A DNA stretch of 64,000 nt. Source: Streptomyces drozdowiczii. GTDB lineage: Bacteria > Actinomycetota > Actinomycetes > Streptomycetales > Streptomycetaceae. The position numbers and the translations under genes were made by a program. Below are positions 30,225-37,931 of the stretch, piece after piece. The DNA is taken from the NCBI RefSeq assembly GCF_026167665.1, contig NZ_CP098740.1, positions 620,001 to 684,000 on the forward strand. Reading direction: 5' to 3'. A model generated the notes under the pieces. The model was not told the DNA's origin. It saw only the letters and a program-made list of their open reading frames with translations, and searched no databases. Within the stretch, counting starts at the first letter, position 1, and each line of letters starts with the position of its first letter.

Positions 30225-30265
30225 TTGACGATAAGGCGGGATTCCGCTTATCGTCGTCATGACGA
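30225..30265 (+). promoter_or_regulatory. Promoter with overlapping dyad before the SPFH operon
   Basis: TTGACG at 30225-30230 overlaps GACGATAAG (30227-30235), which is mirrored by CTTATCGTC (30247-30255); with one bulged base the arms extend to 12 bp. A second 12-bp palindrome TCGTCATGACGA follows (30254-30265). The arrangement suggests a repressor occluding the promoter; the regulator is not identified. Confidence 0.6.
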
Positions 30266-30286
30266 AAACGACATCTGGGGGTTCCC

Positions 30287-31294
30287 ATGGCCGACATCAC
30301 CCGCCGCTTCGGCTGGCGCCATCTCCGCTCGGCGCCCACCGCGCACATCCGCCACCACAAGCGCGGCAAGCTGGCCCACGACGGGGCCGGACTGAGCTTC
30401 TGGTACCGGTCGCTGAGCGCCGCGCTCTCCGAGGTGCCGGTCAACGACCGCGAGCTGGCCATGGCGTTCCACGCGCGCACCTCCGACTTCCAGGACGTCA
30501 CGGTCCAGGCCACCGTCACCTACCGGATCAGCGACCCGGCCGAGGCGGCCGCCCGCCTCGACTTCTCCGTCGACCCGGACACCGGCGCCTGGCGCGGCGC
30601 CCCCCTCGAACAGATCGCCACCCTGCTCACCGAGACCGCCCAGCAGCACACCCTGGACGTGCTGGCCCGCACCCCGCTGGCCGGCGCCCTGGTCGACGGG
30701 GTCGCCGCCGTCCGCGAGCGGGTCGCGGCCGGTCTCGCCGCCGAGCCGAGGCTCCCCGCCACCGGCATCGACGTGGTCGCCGTCCGCGTCGTCGCCATCC
30801 GCCCCGAGGCCGAGGTGGAGCGCGCCCTGCGCACCCCCGCCCGCGAGCAGATCCAGCAGGAGGCCGACCGGGCCACGTACGAGCGGCGCGCCGTGGCCGT
30901 CGAGCGCGAGCGGACCATCGCCGAGAACGAGCTCGCCAGCCAGATCGAGCTGGCCCGGCGCGAGGAGCAGCTGGTCGAGCAGCGCGGCACCAACGCCCGC
31001 CGCGAGGCCGAGGAGGGCGCCGCCGCCGACGGGGTGCGCGCCGAGGCCGAGGCCGCCCGCACCGTGCGGCTCGCGGGGGCCGAGGCGGAGGCCGCCCGGC
31101 AGGTGGGCGCGGCACGCGCCGAGGCGCAGGCCGCCTGGCTCCGGGCGCACGGCGAGGTGGAGGCCGCGACGCTGCACGCGCTGGCGGCCACCCGGCTCGC
31201 CGAGAACCTGCCGCACATCGACAGCCTCACCCTCTCGCCCGATGTCCTCACCGGCCTGCTCAGCAAGCTGGGCCGGCCGGAGGCGGGGGCGTGA
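30287..31294 (+). CDS. SPFH/Band-7 domain protein
   Basis: 335 residues. The N-terminal SPFH (stomatin/prohibitin) domain runs to about 185 (ELAMAFHARTSDFQDVTVQA, VTYRISDPAEAAARL, TGIDVVAVRVVAIRPEAEVE). A long Ala/Glu/Arg coiled coil follows (185-290), as in flotillin-like proteins. There is no clear membrane helix, so membrane association is uncertain. The stop overlaps the start of the NAD-kinase-like gene (GTGA), so the two products are made together. SPFH proteins form ring-like scaffolds; the role here is unknown. Confidence 0.85.
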   Translation: MADITRRFGWRHLRSAPTAHIRHHKRGKLAHDGAGLSFWYRSLSAALSEVPVNDRELAMAFHARTSDFQDVTVQATVTYRISDPAEAAARLDFSVDPDTGAWRGAPLEQIATLLTETAQQHTLDVLARTPLAGALVDGVAAVRERVAAGLAAEPRLPATGIDVVAVRVVAIRPEAEVERALRTPAREQIQQEADRATYERRAVAVERERTIAENELASQIELARREEQLVEQRGTNARREAEEGAAADGVRAEAEAARTVRLAGAEAEAARQVGAARAEAQAAWLRAHGEVEAATLHALAATRLAENLPHIDSLTLSPDVLTGLLSKLGRPEAGA

Positions 31295-32190
31295 GCCTGG
31301 CCCCGCGGGCGGTCCTCGTCCACCGCACCACGGAGTACGAGGAGCTGCTCGCCCGCCACGGCACGCACGGCCAGGCCGCGTTCGTGCTGGGCGCACGGGG
31401 CCGGTCCATCGAGGAGGTGGCCCGGCGGCACGAGCGGACCCGGCAGGCCCTGGCGGATGTGGCGGCGGCCGTTCCGCTCACCTGGCGGCACTGCCGGGTG
31501 GAGCGGGCCGACCTGGACCGGTTCCTGTTCGCGCCCGAGGACGTGGTGGTGGTCGTCGGGCAGGACGGCCTGGTCGCCAACGCCGCGAAGTACCTCTCCG
31601 GCCAGCCGGTCATCGGCATCGACACCGACCCGGGCCGCAACCCCGGCGTCCTGGTGCGCCACCGCCCGGCCGACGCGGGGGCGCTGATGCGGGCGGCCGT
31701 GGCGCCGGCCGGGCGGGCCGACGCGCTGACGATGGTGGAGGCGGTGGCCGACGACACGCAGCGGCTGCTCGCCCTGAACGAGGTCTACCTCGGCCCGCCC
31801 GGCCACCAGACGGCCCGCTACCGGCTCGGGCCCGACACGGCGGACTCCCCCGCCGAGCCGCAGGCGTCCTCCGGCGTCCTGGTCGGCACCGGCACCGGGG
31901 CGACCGGCTGGCTGCGCTCGCTCTGGCAGGAGCGCCGCAGCACCCTCCCGCTGCCCGGGCCCGCCGATCCCCGGCTGCTCTGGTTCGTCCGGGAGGCGTG
32001 GCCCTCGCCGTCGACCGGCACGTCGTTCGTCTCGGGCGAGCTGGGGCCCGGGCAGGGGCTGCGGCTGACCGTGGAGTCGGACCGGGTGGTGGTGTTCGGC
32101 GACGGGATGGAGACGGACGCGCTGGAGCTGACGTGGGGGCAGAGCGTACGGCTCGGGGTCTCGGAGACCTCGCTGCGGCTGGCGGTATGA
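31291..32190 (+). CDS. NAD kinase-like protein coupled to an SPFH protein
   Basis: 299 residues with the NAD/diacylglycerol kinase fold. EDVVVVVGQDGLVANAAKYL corresponds to the GGDGT nucleotide loop of NAD kinases, with GQDG replacing GGDG, and VLVGTGTGATGWLRSL to the conserved second glycine-rich loop. A long insertion (SFVSGELGPGQGL and on) follows. The GTG start overlaps the SPFH stop. Housekeeping NAD kinases have GGDGT, so this divergent form may bind NAD without normal kinase activity. That is an inference. Confidence 0.75.
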   Translation: MSLAPRAVLVHRTTEYEELLARHGTHGQAAFVLGARGRSIEEVARRHERTRQALADVAAAVPLTWRHCRVERADLDRFLFAPEDVVVVVGQDGLVANAAKYLSGQPVIGIDTDPGRNPGVLVRHRPADAGALMRAAVAPAGRADALTMVEAVADDTQRLLALNEVYLGPPGHQTARYRLGPDTADSPAEPQASSGVLVGTGTGATGWLRSLWQERRSTLPLPGPADPRLLWFVREAWPSPSTGTSFVSGELGPGQGLRLTVESDRVVVFGDGMETDALELTWGQSVRLGVSETSLRLAV

Positions 32191-32245
32191 GGGCGGGGGC
32201 GGACGCGGCATCCCCATGAGGGCGGGGGGCGGACGCGGCATCCCC
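32187..32245. repeat. Tandem duplication of a 29-bp unit at the end of the NAD-kinase-like gene
   Basis: The unit beginning ATGAGGGCGGGGGCGGACG at 32187 is repeated directly from 32216, differing by one G in the G-run. The first copy contains the stop codon of the NAD-kinase-like gene. Confidence 0.85.
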
Positions 32246-32288
32246 GTAGGCTCGACGCCCGGACCCGATCGCCCCGCCGAGGAGCAGC

Positions 32289-32795
32289 ATGGCCACCGAG
32301 AGTTCCGCCGCCCCCTCCCGTAACACCCGACTGCCCAAGGCCCAGGCCGCGTTGGGGGTCGGGGTGATCGTGCAGGACGCGCAGGGCCGGATCCTGCTGG
32401 GCCGGCACCACAGCGGCACCTGGGAGCTGCCCGGCGGCAAGGTCGACCCGGTGCCGGAGTCCGTCGCGGCGGCGGCCGTGCGGGAGCTGCGCGAGGAGAC
32501 CGGGCTGGCGGTCCCCGAGGACGAGGTCACCGTCTTCGCGATGCTGCACGACGCCCTCGGCGGGATCAACCGCGTGACGATGGCCGCGCTGGTGCGCGTG
32601 GACAGCGGCACGGCACGGGTGACCGAGCCGCATCTGATCAGCACCTGGGAGTGGACCCCGCTCGACGCGCTCCCCTCGCCGCTCTTCGACCCGTCGGCGC
32701 AGATCCTCGCCACCTGGCGCCCGGACCTCGCCATCCCGCATCCGCCCGTGCACCGGCTCGCCCTCGCGCCCGAAGAGCCCCAGGTGAGCCCCTAA
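32289..32795 (+). CDS. NUDIX hydrolase
   Basis: 168-residue cytoplasmic pyrophosphohydrolase of MutT/8-oxo-dGTPase-like shape. The Nudix box reads GGKVDPVPESVAAAAVRELREETGL; its REL-REETG half is canonical while the first half has one extra residue between Gly and Glu (split here: GGKVDPVPES, then VAAAAVRELREETGL). An N-terminal strand VGVIVQDAQGRILLGRH and C-terminal EWTPLDALP agree. The start has GAGGAG upstream. It follows the SPFH/NAD-kinase-like pair by 98 bp and may join it in nucleotide metabolism. The substrate is unknown. Confidence 0.9.
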   Translation: MATESSAAPSRNTRLPKAQAALGVGVIVQDAQGRILLGRHHSGTWELPGGKVDPVPESVAAAAVRELREETGLAVPEDEVTVFAMLHDALGGINRVTMAALVRVDSGTARVTEPHLISTWEWTPLDALPSPLFDPSAQILATWRPDLAIPHPPVHRLALAPEEPQVSP

Positions 32796-32809
32796 CCGAA
32801 TTAATCGTT

Positions 32810-32828
32810 TGCCTAGGGGCCATAGGCA
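32810..32828 (+). promoter_or_regulatory. Promoter-overlapping dyad before the FBP gene
   Basis: TGCCTA / TAGGCA around GGGGCCA, 18 bp before the start codon. TTTGCCT could be the -35 element. No ribosome binding site is visible between it and the ATG, so the mRNA may have a very short leader. Confidence 0.35.
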
Positions 32829-32845
32829 GAGTTAGCTTCGTGGTC

Positions 32846-33340
32846 ATGAAGGCCCTGACCGAGCAGGACATCCGCTCATCGTTCGTGAATTGCTCCAAGG
32901 GGGAAGCCAAGCGCCTGCCGCTCCCCCGCGATTTCGAGGAGCTGCCGTGGGACGACCTCGACTTCCTCGGCTGGCGCGACCTGTCCGCGCCGGGACGCAG
33001 CTACATCGTCACCGAGCACGAGGGCGAGCCCGCCGGGATCTCGCTGCGCTTCCCGTCCCAGCAGCGCGGCTTCCTGCACCGGAGCATGTGCTCGCTCTGC
33101 CTGACCACGCACCCGGGCAGCGGGGTCTCCCTGATGACCGCCCGCAAGACCGGGCCCGCCGGGCGCGACGGCAATTCGGTCGGCCTGTACATGTGCACCG
33201 ATCTGGCCTGCTCGCTGTATGTGCGCGGCAAGAAGAAGGTGGACTCCGGGGCCCGGTTCAAGGAGAGCCTGACCACGGAGGAGCAGATCGCCCGCACCGT
33301 CGACAACCTCCACGCGTTCGTGGCGAAGCTCTTCAGCTGA
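32846..33340 (+). CDS. FBP-type elongation factor G-binding protein with C4 zinc finger
   Basis: 164 residues. The N-terminal half is helical; the C-terminal half is the treble-clef zinc finger of FusB/FBP proteins, with cysteines in MCSLCLTTHPGSG and MCTDLACSLYVRGKK. FusB-family proteins bind elongation factor G and free ribosomes stalled by fusidic acid. Actinobacterial FBP-domain proteins share this finger, and a general translation role is inferred. The ATG at 32846 is used; no strong ribosome binding site is present. It is monocistronic. An EF-G paralogue is encoded 25 kb away in this window. Confidence 0.8.
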   Translation: MKALTEQDIRSSFVNCSKGEAKRLPLPRDFEELPWDDLDFLGWRDLSAPGRSYIVTEHEGEPAGISLRFPSQQRGFLHRSMCSLCLTTHPGSGVSLMTARKTGPAGRDGNSVGLYMCTDLACSLYVRGKKKVDSGARFKESLTTEEQIARTVDNLHAFVAKLFS

Positions 33341-33387
33341 CCCCCGCGACGACATCGGACGGGTCGGCGCTATTCTGGCCGCCACAC

Positions 33388-33464
33388 CGGACACGGGGTG
33401 CCCCGCACGGGGCTGAGATCACACCCGTCGAACCTGAACCAGTTAGCACTGGCGGAGGGATGTC
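33388..33464 (+). promoter_or_regulatory. TPP riboswitch (THI element)
   Basis: The conserved thi-box is complete: CGGGGTGCC at its 5' side, GCACGGGGCTGAGATCACAC, then CGTCGAACCTGAACCAGTTA and GCACTGGCGGAGGGA. The 3' end includes the GGAGGG ribosome binding site of the downstream permease, so thiamine pyrophosphate binding should block translation initiation. Confidence 0.95.
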
Positions 33465-33467
33465 TTC

Positions 33468-34850
33468 ATGTCGTTGCCGTATGCCCAGGACGAGCGCGCC
33501 GCTTTCGGCGGGCGCATGCCCACCGCCCCCGGCGATCTGCGCATCGAGGCGAACGGGATAGCCCCGGTCCCCGAGGACCGCCGTTACGGCCGGGCGGGCC
33601 GGCTGTTCACCGTCTGGTTCGCACCCAACCTGACCATGACCGGCGTCTTCACCGGCACCGTCGGCATCGCGCTCGGCCTGGACTTCGGGACCGCCCTCGC
33701 AGCGGTCGTGCTCGGCACCCTCGTGGGCGCCGCGCCGACCGCGTATCTGGGCACCTGGGGCAGCCGTACCGGCTCCGGTCAACTTCCGCTGTCCCGACTG
33801 GCGTTCGGACCGGGTGTGGTGCTGCCGGGCGCCCTGCAATGGCTGTCGTCCATCGCCTGGGACGCCCTGATCGGCCTCTTCGGCGGGGACGCGCTGGCGC
33901 AGCTGTGCGGCTGGCCGTTCTGGCTGGGGGTGCTGGTCATGATGGCCGCGCAGGGTGCGCTCGGGGTGCTGGGTTACGAGGTGATCCACCGGCTCCAGAC
34001 CGTGATGACGTTCGCCCTGGCGGCCGCCTTCGCCGTGCTCGCCACCAAGCTCCTGCGCGGGGTGGACCCGGTGACCACCTCGACCGTGCACGGCGCCGAC
34101 CGGGCCGGGGCGTTCGTCCTGACCTGCACCATCGCCCTGAGCCTGGCGCTGTCCTGGGCGCCGTACGTGAGCGACTTCAGCCGCTATCTGCCGCGCGAGA
34201 CGTCCCGGACGCGCATGTTCTGGTGCACGCTGGGCGGGATCAGCGCCTCGTTCGTGGCGGTCCAGACGATCGGGCTGTGGGGCGCCTCGGTCTTCACGGA
34301 CCAGACCGCGCGCGGCATCGACTCCCTGCTCGGCGGGGGCGCGCTCGGGGCGTTCGGGCTGCTCGCGGTGGCGCTGGCCGCGCTGTGCAGCAACGCGATG
34401 AACGACTACAGCGGTTCGCTCGCGTTGCAGACCATGGGGGTGCGCCTGCCGCGTCCGGTGGCCGCGGCCCTCGCCGCCGCCCTCGGGTTCCCGCTGGTGC
34501 TCTGGATGCACGCGGCGGACACGACCGCCCGCTTCCAGAACGTGCTGCTGCTCGTCGGCTACTGGATCCCCGGCTTCGTGGCGATCGTGTCCGTGGACTG
34601 GCTGGTCCGCGCCAGGGCCCGGCGCGGCGCCCCCGTCGACCTCGCGGCCGAGCACGCCCGGCCGCGCCCGTGGTGGCCGGCGCTCGCCGCGTTCGCCGTG
34701 GCCTTCGCGGCGGCGGTCCCGTTCATGAGCACCGGCCTGTACGTGGGCCCGGTGGCCGAGGCGCTGCACGGGGCGGATCTGGCGTACGGGGTGGCGTTCC
34801 TGGTGGCGCTCGCGGTGTACGCCCCGCTGCGGATGCGCCGGGCCCGCTGA
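33468..34850 (+). CDS. cytX: NCS1-family permease for a thiamine precursor (CytX)
   Basis: 460-residue nucleobase:cation symporter-1 family permease with about 12 membrane helices. Family motifs are FTVWFAPNLTMTGVFTG near helix 1, SWAPYVSDFSRYLP in the middle and SNAMNDYSGSLALQTMG. NCS1 proteins under TPP riboswitch control are assigned as uptake systems for the hydroxymethyl-pyrimidine moiety of thiamine (CytX); the riboswitch just upstream is the main argument here. The ATG at 33468 lies eight bases after GGAGGG. It is a single-gene unit, convergent with the HTH/DUF2690 gene. Confidence 0.9.
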   Translation: MSLPYAQDERAAFGGRMPTAPGDLRIEANGIAPVPEDRRYGRAGRLFTVWFAPNLTMTGVFTGTVGIALGLDFGTALAAVVLGTLVGAAPTAYLGTWGSRTGSGQLPLSRLAFGPGVVLPGALQWLSSIAWDALIGLFGGDALAQLCGWPFWLGVLVMMAAQGALGVLGYEVIHRLQTVMTFALAAAFAVLATKLLRGVDPVTTSTVHGADRAGAFVLTCTIALSLALSWAPYVSDFSRYLPRETSRTRMFWCTLGGISASFVAVQTIGLWGASVFTDQTARGIDSLLGGGALGAFGLLAVALAALCSNAMNDYSGSLALQTMGVRLPRPVAAALAAALGFPLVLWMHAADTTARFQNVLLLVGYWIPGFVAIVSVDWLVRARARRGAPVDLAAEHARPRPWWPALAAFAVAFAAAVPFMSTGLYVGPVAEALHGADLAYGVAFLVALAVYAPLRMRRAR

Positions 34851-34870
34851 CTCACCCTCGGCCCCCGCCG

Positions 34871-35797
34871 TCAGGGCATCCGGGCCGTTCCCGTCGGCGC
34901 GCACTGCATCTGCTTCTCCGAGGGGATCTCCCCGCACACGCTCATGGCGTCGAGCGGAGCGTCCTCGGAGACCCCGAGCATCTTGGTGTACGAGTCGTGC
35001 TCGAAGCGGATGAAGGCGTCCAGCTCCATCCCCCGAGCGTCCTTGATGATCACCTTGTCGCCGACGGCGCCGCCCTCGATCCGGCCCCAGACCGCCTGGC
35101 AGGCGGCGCTGTAGCGGAGTTCGATCTGCATGCCGCGCAGATAGGTGCTCTTGGCGGTCTTCGCGTCCCACTGGCACTCCATGGCCTGGGGATCGTTGCG
35201 CCAACAGGCGTCCGACGTGCACTTGACCTCGATGTCGCCCGCGCGGGGCACGAGGTCCGCTCCCTGCCCGCCCGCCTTCTTGCTCTCGGTACGGGTCTTC
35301 GCCGGGTCCGGGCCCTGGGCCGCTCCCGCGAGGTACGGGGAGAGCAGTCCGGTCGCCACGGAGCCCATCAGGGCGCCGGCCGCGATGTAACCGATCACCG
35401 CGCAGCGCCGCCGCCACGACACCCCGGGCCGCTCGCCCGGGGCTCGATCCCCGGCGGCCGTGTCACCGGCAGCGGTGTGGGCCCCCGTAGTTCGGCCGGC
35501 CACGACCGGCACCGGCGCCGTGACCGGCGCGCCCGCTCTGGCCAGCAGGTCGAGCAGCGGTTCCGGCGGAGTGCCCGCCACGGCCGCCAACTGCTCGACC
35601 GCCACGGGGGTCGGCAGCTGCTTGCCGTTGAGAAACCTCTCCCACGAGGAGCGGCTGTAGTGCGTACGGTCGGCCAGCCCGCCGAAGCTGAGCTGAGCTC
35701 CCTCCTTGATCCTCCGCATCTCCGCGCCCAGTTGTGCGCGGGCCGCCGCCGTGGCATCCGGTGCCGGGTTCTTCGGATCCGACTTCGCGTTCGACAT
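34871..35797 (-). CDS. HTH (XRE-like) membrane protein with extracellular DUF2690 domain
   Basis: 308 residues. The N-terminal Cro/C1-like helix-turn-helix (about 20-75) contains GAQLSFGGLADRTHYSRSSWERFLNGKQLP. A Pro/Ala-rich linker and one membrane helix (CAVIGYIAAGALMGSVATGL) follow. The outer C-terminal DUF2690 domain has four cysteines (EVKCTSDACWRNDP, AMECQWD, SAACQAVWGR). It could sense an external signal and act on DNA or partner proteins inside. The ATG at 35795-35797 is preceded by GAGGGGG. Such proteins are multi-copy in Streptomyces and of unknown function. Confidence 0.88.
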   Translation of the reverse strand: MSNAKSDPKNPAPDATAAARAQLGAEMRRIKEGAQLSFGGLADRTHYSRSSWERFLNGKQLPTPVAVEQLAAVAGTPPEPLLDLLARAGAPVTAPVPVVAGRTTGAHTAAGDTAAGDRAPGERPGVSWRRRCAVIGYIAAGALMGSVATGLLSPYLAGAAQGPDPAKTRTESKKAGGQGADLVPRAGDIEVKCTSDACWRNDPQAMECQWDAKTAKSTYLRGMQIELRYSAACQAVWGRIEGGAVGDKVIIKDARGMELDAFIRFEHDSYTKMLGVSEDAPLDAMSVCGEIPSEKQMQCAPTGTARMP

Positions 35798-36022
35798 GCA
35801 AGACCCCCTCGTCATGTGCGCCCACGCGTCGTCTCCTCCCCCGGATCCGACGCGGCGCGAGGGACACAATAGATCGGGTATGTGACAGCTCCGCGACAGC
35901 TCAAGTGCGTGGCGCGGCGCGGACGCGGGCCTGCCGGTCCCCCGGCCACCGACCCCTTCGGGGCACCCGCGAAGGTCTGCGCGGGATGCCAGGAAAGGGT
36001 GCGCGCGATGCCAAGTTCCCGC

Positions 36023-37258
36023 TCACCCGCGCGGCCGGCCGAAGAGGTCGTCGATCCAGCGGGTGACGTCCGGCAGGGACGCCGACAGGACTCCGCGGTG
36101 GTCGGCCCCGGGGTAGGTGTACGAGGTGACGTGGACGCCGTTCGCCCGCAGTTGCTCGCCCAGGGCAGCGGTCCAGGCGGGCTGGATGACCGTGTCCTTG
36201 CCGCCCTGGGCGAGCAGCACGGGGACGCGCGGGGACAGCAGGCCCGGCTCGTTGTCGGCGAGCACCTTGTCGAGGGAGGTGAGGTCGGCGTCCTTGCGGA
36301 AGATCTCGTCGCTCTTCAACGAGCCCCAGGAGCCCGGGTCGCGGAGCTGGGCGCTGCACAGCCGGTCCGCGTCACCGGCCACCGCCAGGGCCTTCGGCGT
36401 GAAGATGTCCTTGTCCGGCACGGGGCGAACGGTCTGCGCGCCGCGGACGATCAGCGGGAAGAAGTCGCTCACCCCGGCGAGCGGCTGTTCGCGCAGCGCC
36501 GGCACGGCCTTGCTGAGCTGCGACCCGGGCGCCAGCGCGGCCGCCCCGACGAGCCGCAGTTCCGGCGTCCAGCGGTTGGCGAGGTCGGCGGCGAAGACCG
36601 CGGCGTGCCCGCCCTGTGAATGGCCGTACGCCACCCACTCGTTGCTCAGGTGGCGCGAGAGCTGGTGCGCGGCACGGGTCAGGTCGGCGGCGGCCCGGGC
36701 CTCCGCCTCGCCGACGAGGTAGCTGTGCGTGCCGTCGGTGCCCAGGCCCTGGTAGTCGGTCCGGGTCACCGCGTATCCGCGTGCCACCCAGGGGGCCACG
36801 GTGTCCTGCATCGCCTGGAGATAGTCGTGCGCCGGGCCGTTCGCGGTGTCCCGCGACGGGGCGCAGGCGTCCGCCACGCCCGTGGTGCCGTGCAGCCAGG
36901 AGAGCACCGGCCGGCCGCCCGCCGGGGGCCGCCCGTGCGGGATCGCGACCGTGCCGGAGACGGCCACCGCCCTGCCCTGCGGGGTCACCGAGCGGTACAG
37001 CACACGCCAGTTGTCGGCGCCCGCGAAGGCCGCGACCCCGGTCAGCCGCTGCGCCCGGATGAGCGTGCCGTGCCGTCCGTGCTCCACGAGCCCGCGGGAC
37101 GCGTGGTAGAAGCCTTCGCCGCGCGGCCCTTCGGGAACGCCGCCTCCGTGGCCCGCCGCCGCGGACGGTGTCGCGGCAAGCAGGGCCGCGAGGACACCGG
37201 ACGCGCAGCAGGCCGCGATCGACCTGGCGGTCCCCGAGTACATGCGTCGCTCAGCCAT
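36023..37258 (-). CDS. Secreted lipase / alpha-beta hydrolase (secretory lipase type)
   Basis: 411-residue exported esterase or lipase. The signal peptide (TARSIAACCASGVLAALLAA) ends near PSAAAGH. The alpha/beta-hydrolase core has RPVLSWLHGTTGVADAC, nucleophile elbow YGHSQGGHAA, an Asp in AQGGKDTVIQP and the catalytic His in YPGADHRGVL. It matches the LIP (PF03583) family. The start chosen is the ATG at 37256-37258, with GAGAGG upstream; another in-frame ATG at 37243 is possible. Monocistronic. A TGAAT/ATTCA dyad at 37344-37357 may belong to its promoter. Confidence 0.88.
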   Translation of the reverse strand: MAERRMYSGTARSIAACCASGVLAALLAATPSAAAGHGGGVPEGPRGEGFYHASRGLVEHGRHGTLIRAQRLTGVAAFAGADNWRVLYRSVTPQGRAVAVSGTVAIPHGRPPAGGRPVLSWLHGTTGVADACAPSRDTANGPAHDYLQAMQDTVAPWVARGYAVTRTDYQGLGTDGTHSYLVGEAEARAAADLTRAAHQLSRHLSNEWVAYGHSQGGHAAVFAADLANRWTPELRLVGAAALAPGSQLSKAVPALREQPLAGVSDFFPLIVRGAQTVRPVPDKDIFTPKALAVAGDADRLCSAQLRDPGSWGSLKSDEIFRKDADLTSLDKVLADNEPGLLSPRVPVLLAQGGKDTVIQPAWTAALGEQLRANGVHVTSYTYPGADHRGVLSASLPDVTRWIDDLFGRPRG

Positions 37259-37444
37259 GGGGGTTTCCGGCCTCTCTCCTGGGAAACGCTGTCGCCGGTC
37301 CCGCACGGCGCACCTGCTCGGCGCACCGGCCCGGGCGAAGCTCTGAATGATGATTCATTACTTCGTCCGCCCCTCGCAAGCCCCTGCGGCAGGCCATTGC
37401 CGCGCGCGATCGGCCGAGAACGGGGACAGCGGCCCCCGGACATG

Positions 37445-37484
37445 CCGAAGGGCGGTCCCGGATCTCTCCGGAACCGCCCTTCGG
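37445..37484 (-). terminator. Terminator after the LPFR gene
   Basis: CCGAAGGGCGGTCCCGG / CCGGAACCGCCCTTCGG with ATCTCT loop, nearly perfect 17-bp arms, 27 bp after the LPFR stop. Confidence 0.75.
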
Positions 37485-37510
37485 GCGCCCGTGGCGACGT
37501 CGGCGTGGGC

Positions 37511-37639
37511 TCAGTGGTGACCGTGGGCGGTGCTCGACGCACCGCTGAAGAGCCGCCCGACGGCCCGGAAGGGAAGCGTGACGACCGTGGCGATGGCGCC
37601 GCCGATGGAACGGAACACATCTGCAATCGCCTTCAGCAT
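37511..37639 (-). CDS. LPFR-domain microprotein
   Basis: 42 residues: MLKAIADVFRSIGGAIATVV then TLPFRAVGRLFSGASSTAHG and HH. The LPFR motif and amphipathic hydrophobic helix are those of a tiny Streptomyces family of unknown function. The ATG at 37637-37639 has GAGGAG upstream, and the gene has a strong terminator on each side, which supports it as a real independent gene. Possibly membrane associated (inference). The open frame extends upstream but has no coding character there. Confidence 0.8.
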   Translation of the reverse strand: MLKAIADVFRSIGGAIATVVTLPFRAVGRLFSGASSTAHGHH

Positions 37640-37755
37640 GGCTACTCCTCTGTTCGGTCGCACCCCTGCGCCGGAGTGCCGTGGTGCTCTGTGTCCGACC
37701 GGGTACCCGGGCATCCGAGGGAAAAACACCGGGGTGCGGTGCCGGACAAAGACCG

Positions 37756-37788
37756 AGGGCCGGTTTCGGTGATTCCGAAACCGGCCCT
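37756..37788 (-). terminator. Terminator after tRNA-Pro
   Basis: AGGGCCGGTTTCGG / CCGAAACCGGCCCT, a perfect 14-bp stem with TGATT loop, 19 bp past the tRNA 3' end. Confidence 0.85.
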
Positions 37789-37807
37789 GACCTGCGACTG
37801 CATCCAG

Positions 37808-37881
<74 letters not shown>

Positions 37882-37931
37882 CCGCCGCTCGCCCGGTCTC
37901 GCCGGGTGGCGGCTGCAGGGAAAACATTACC

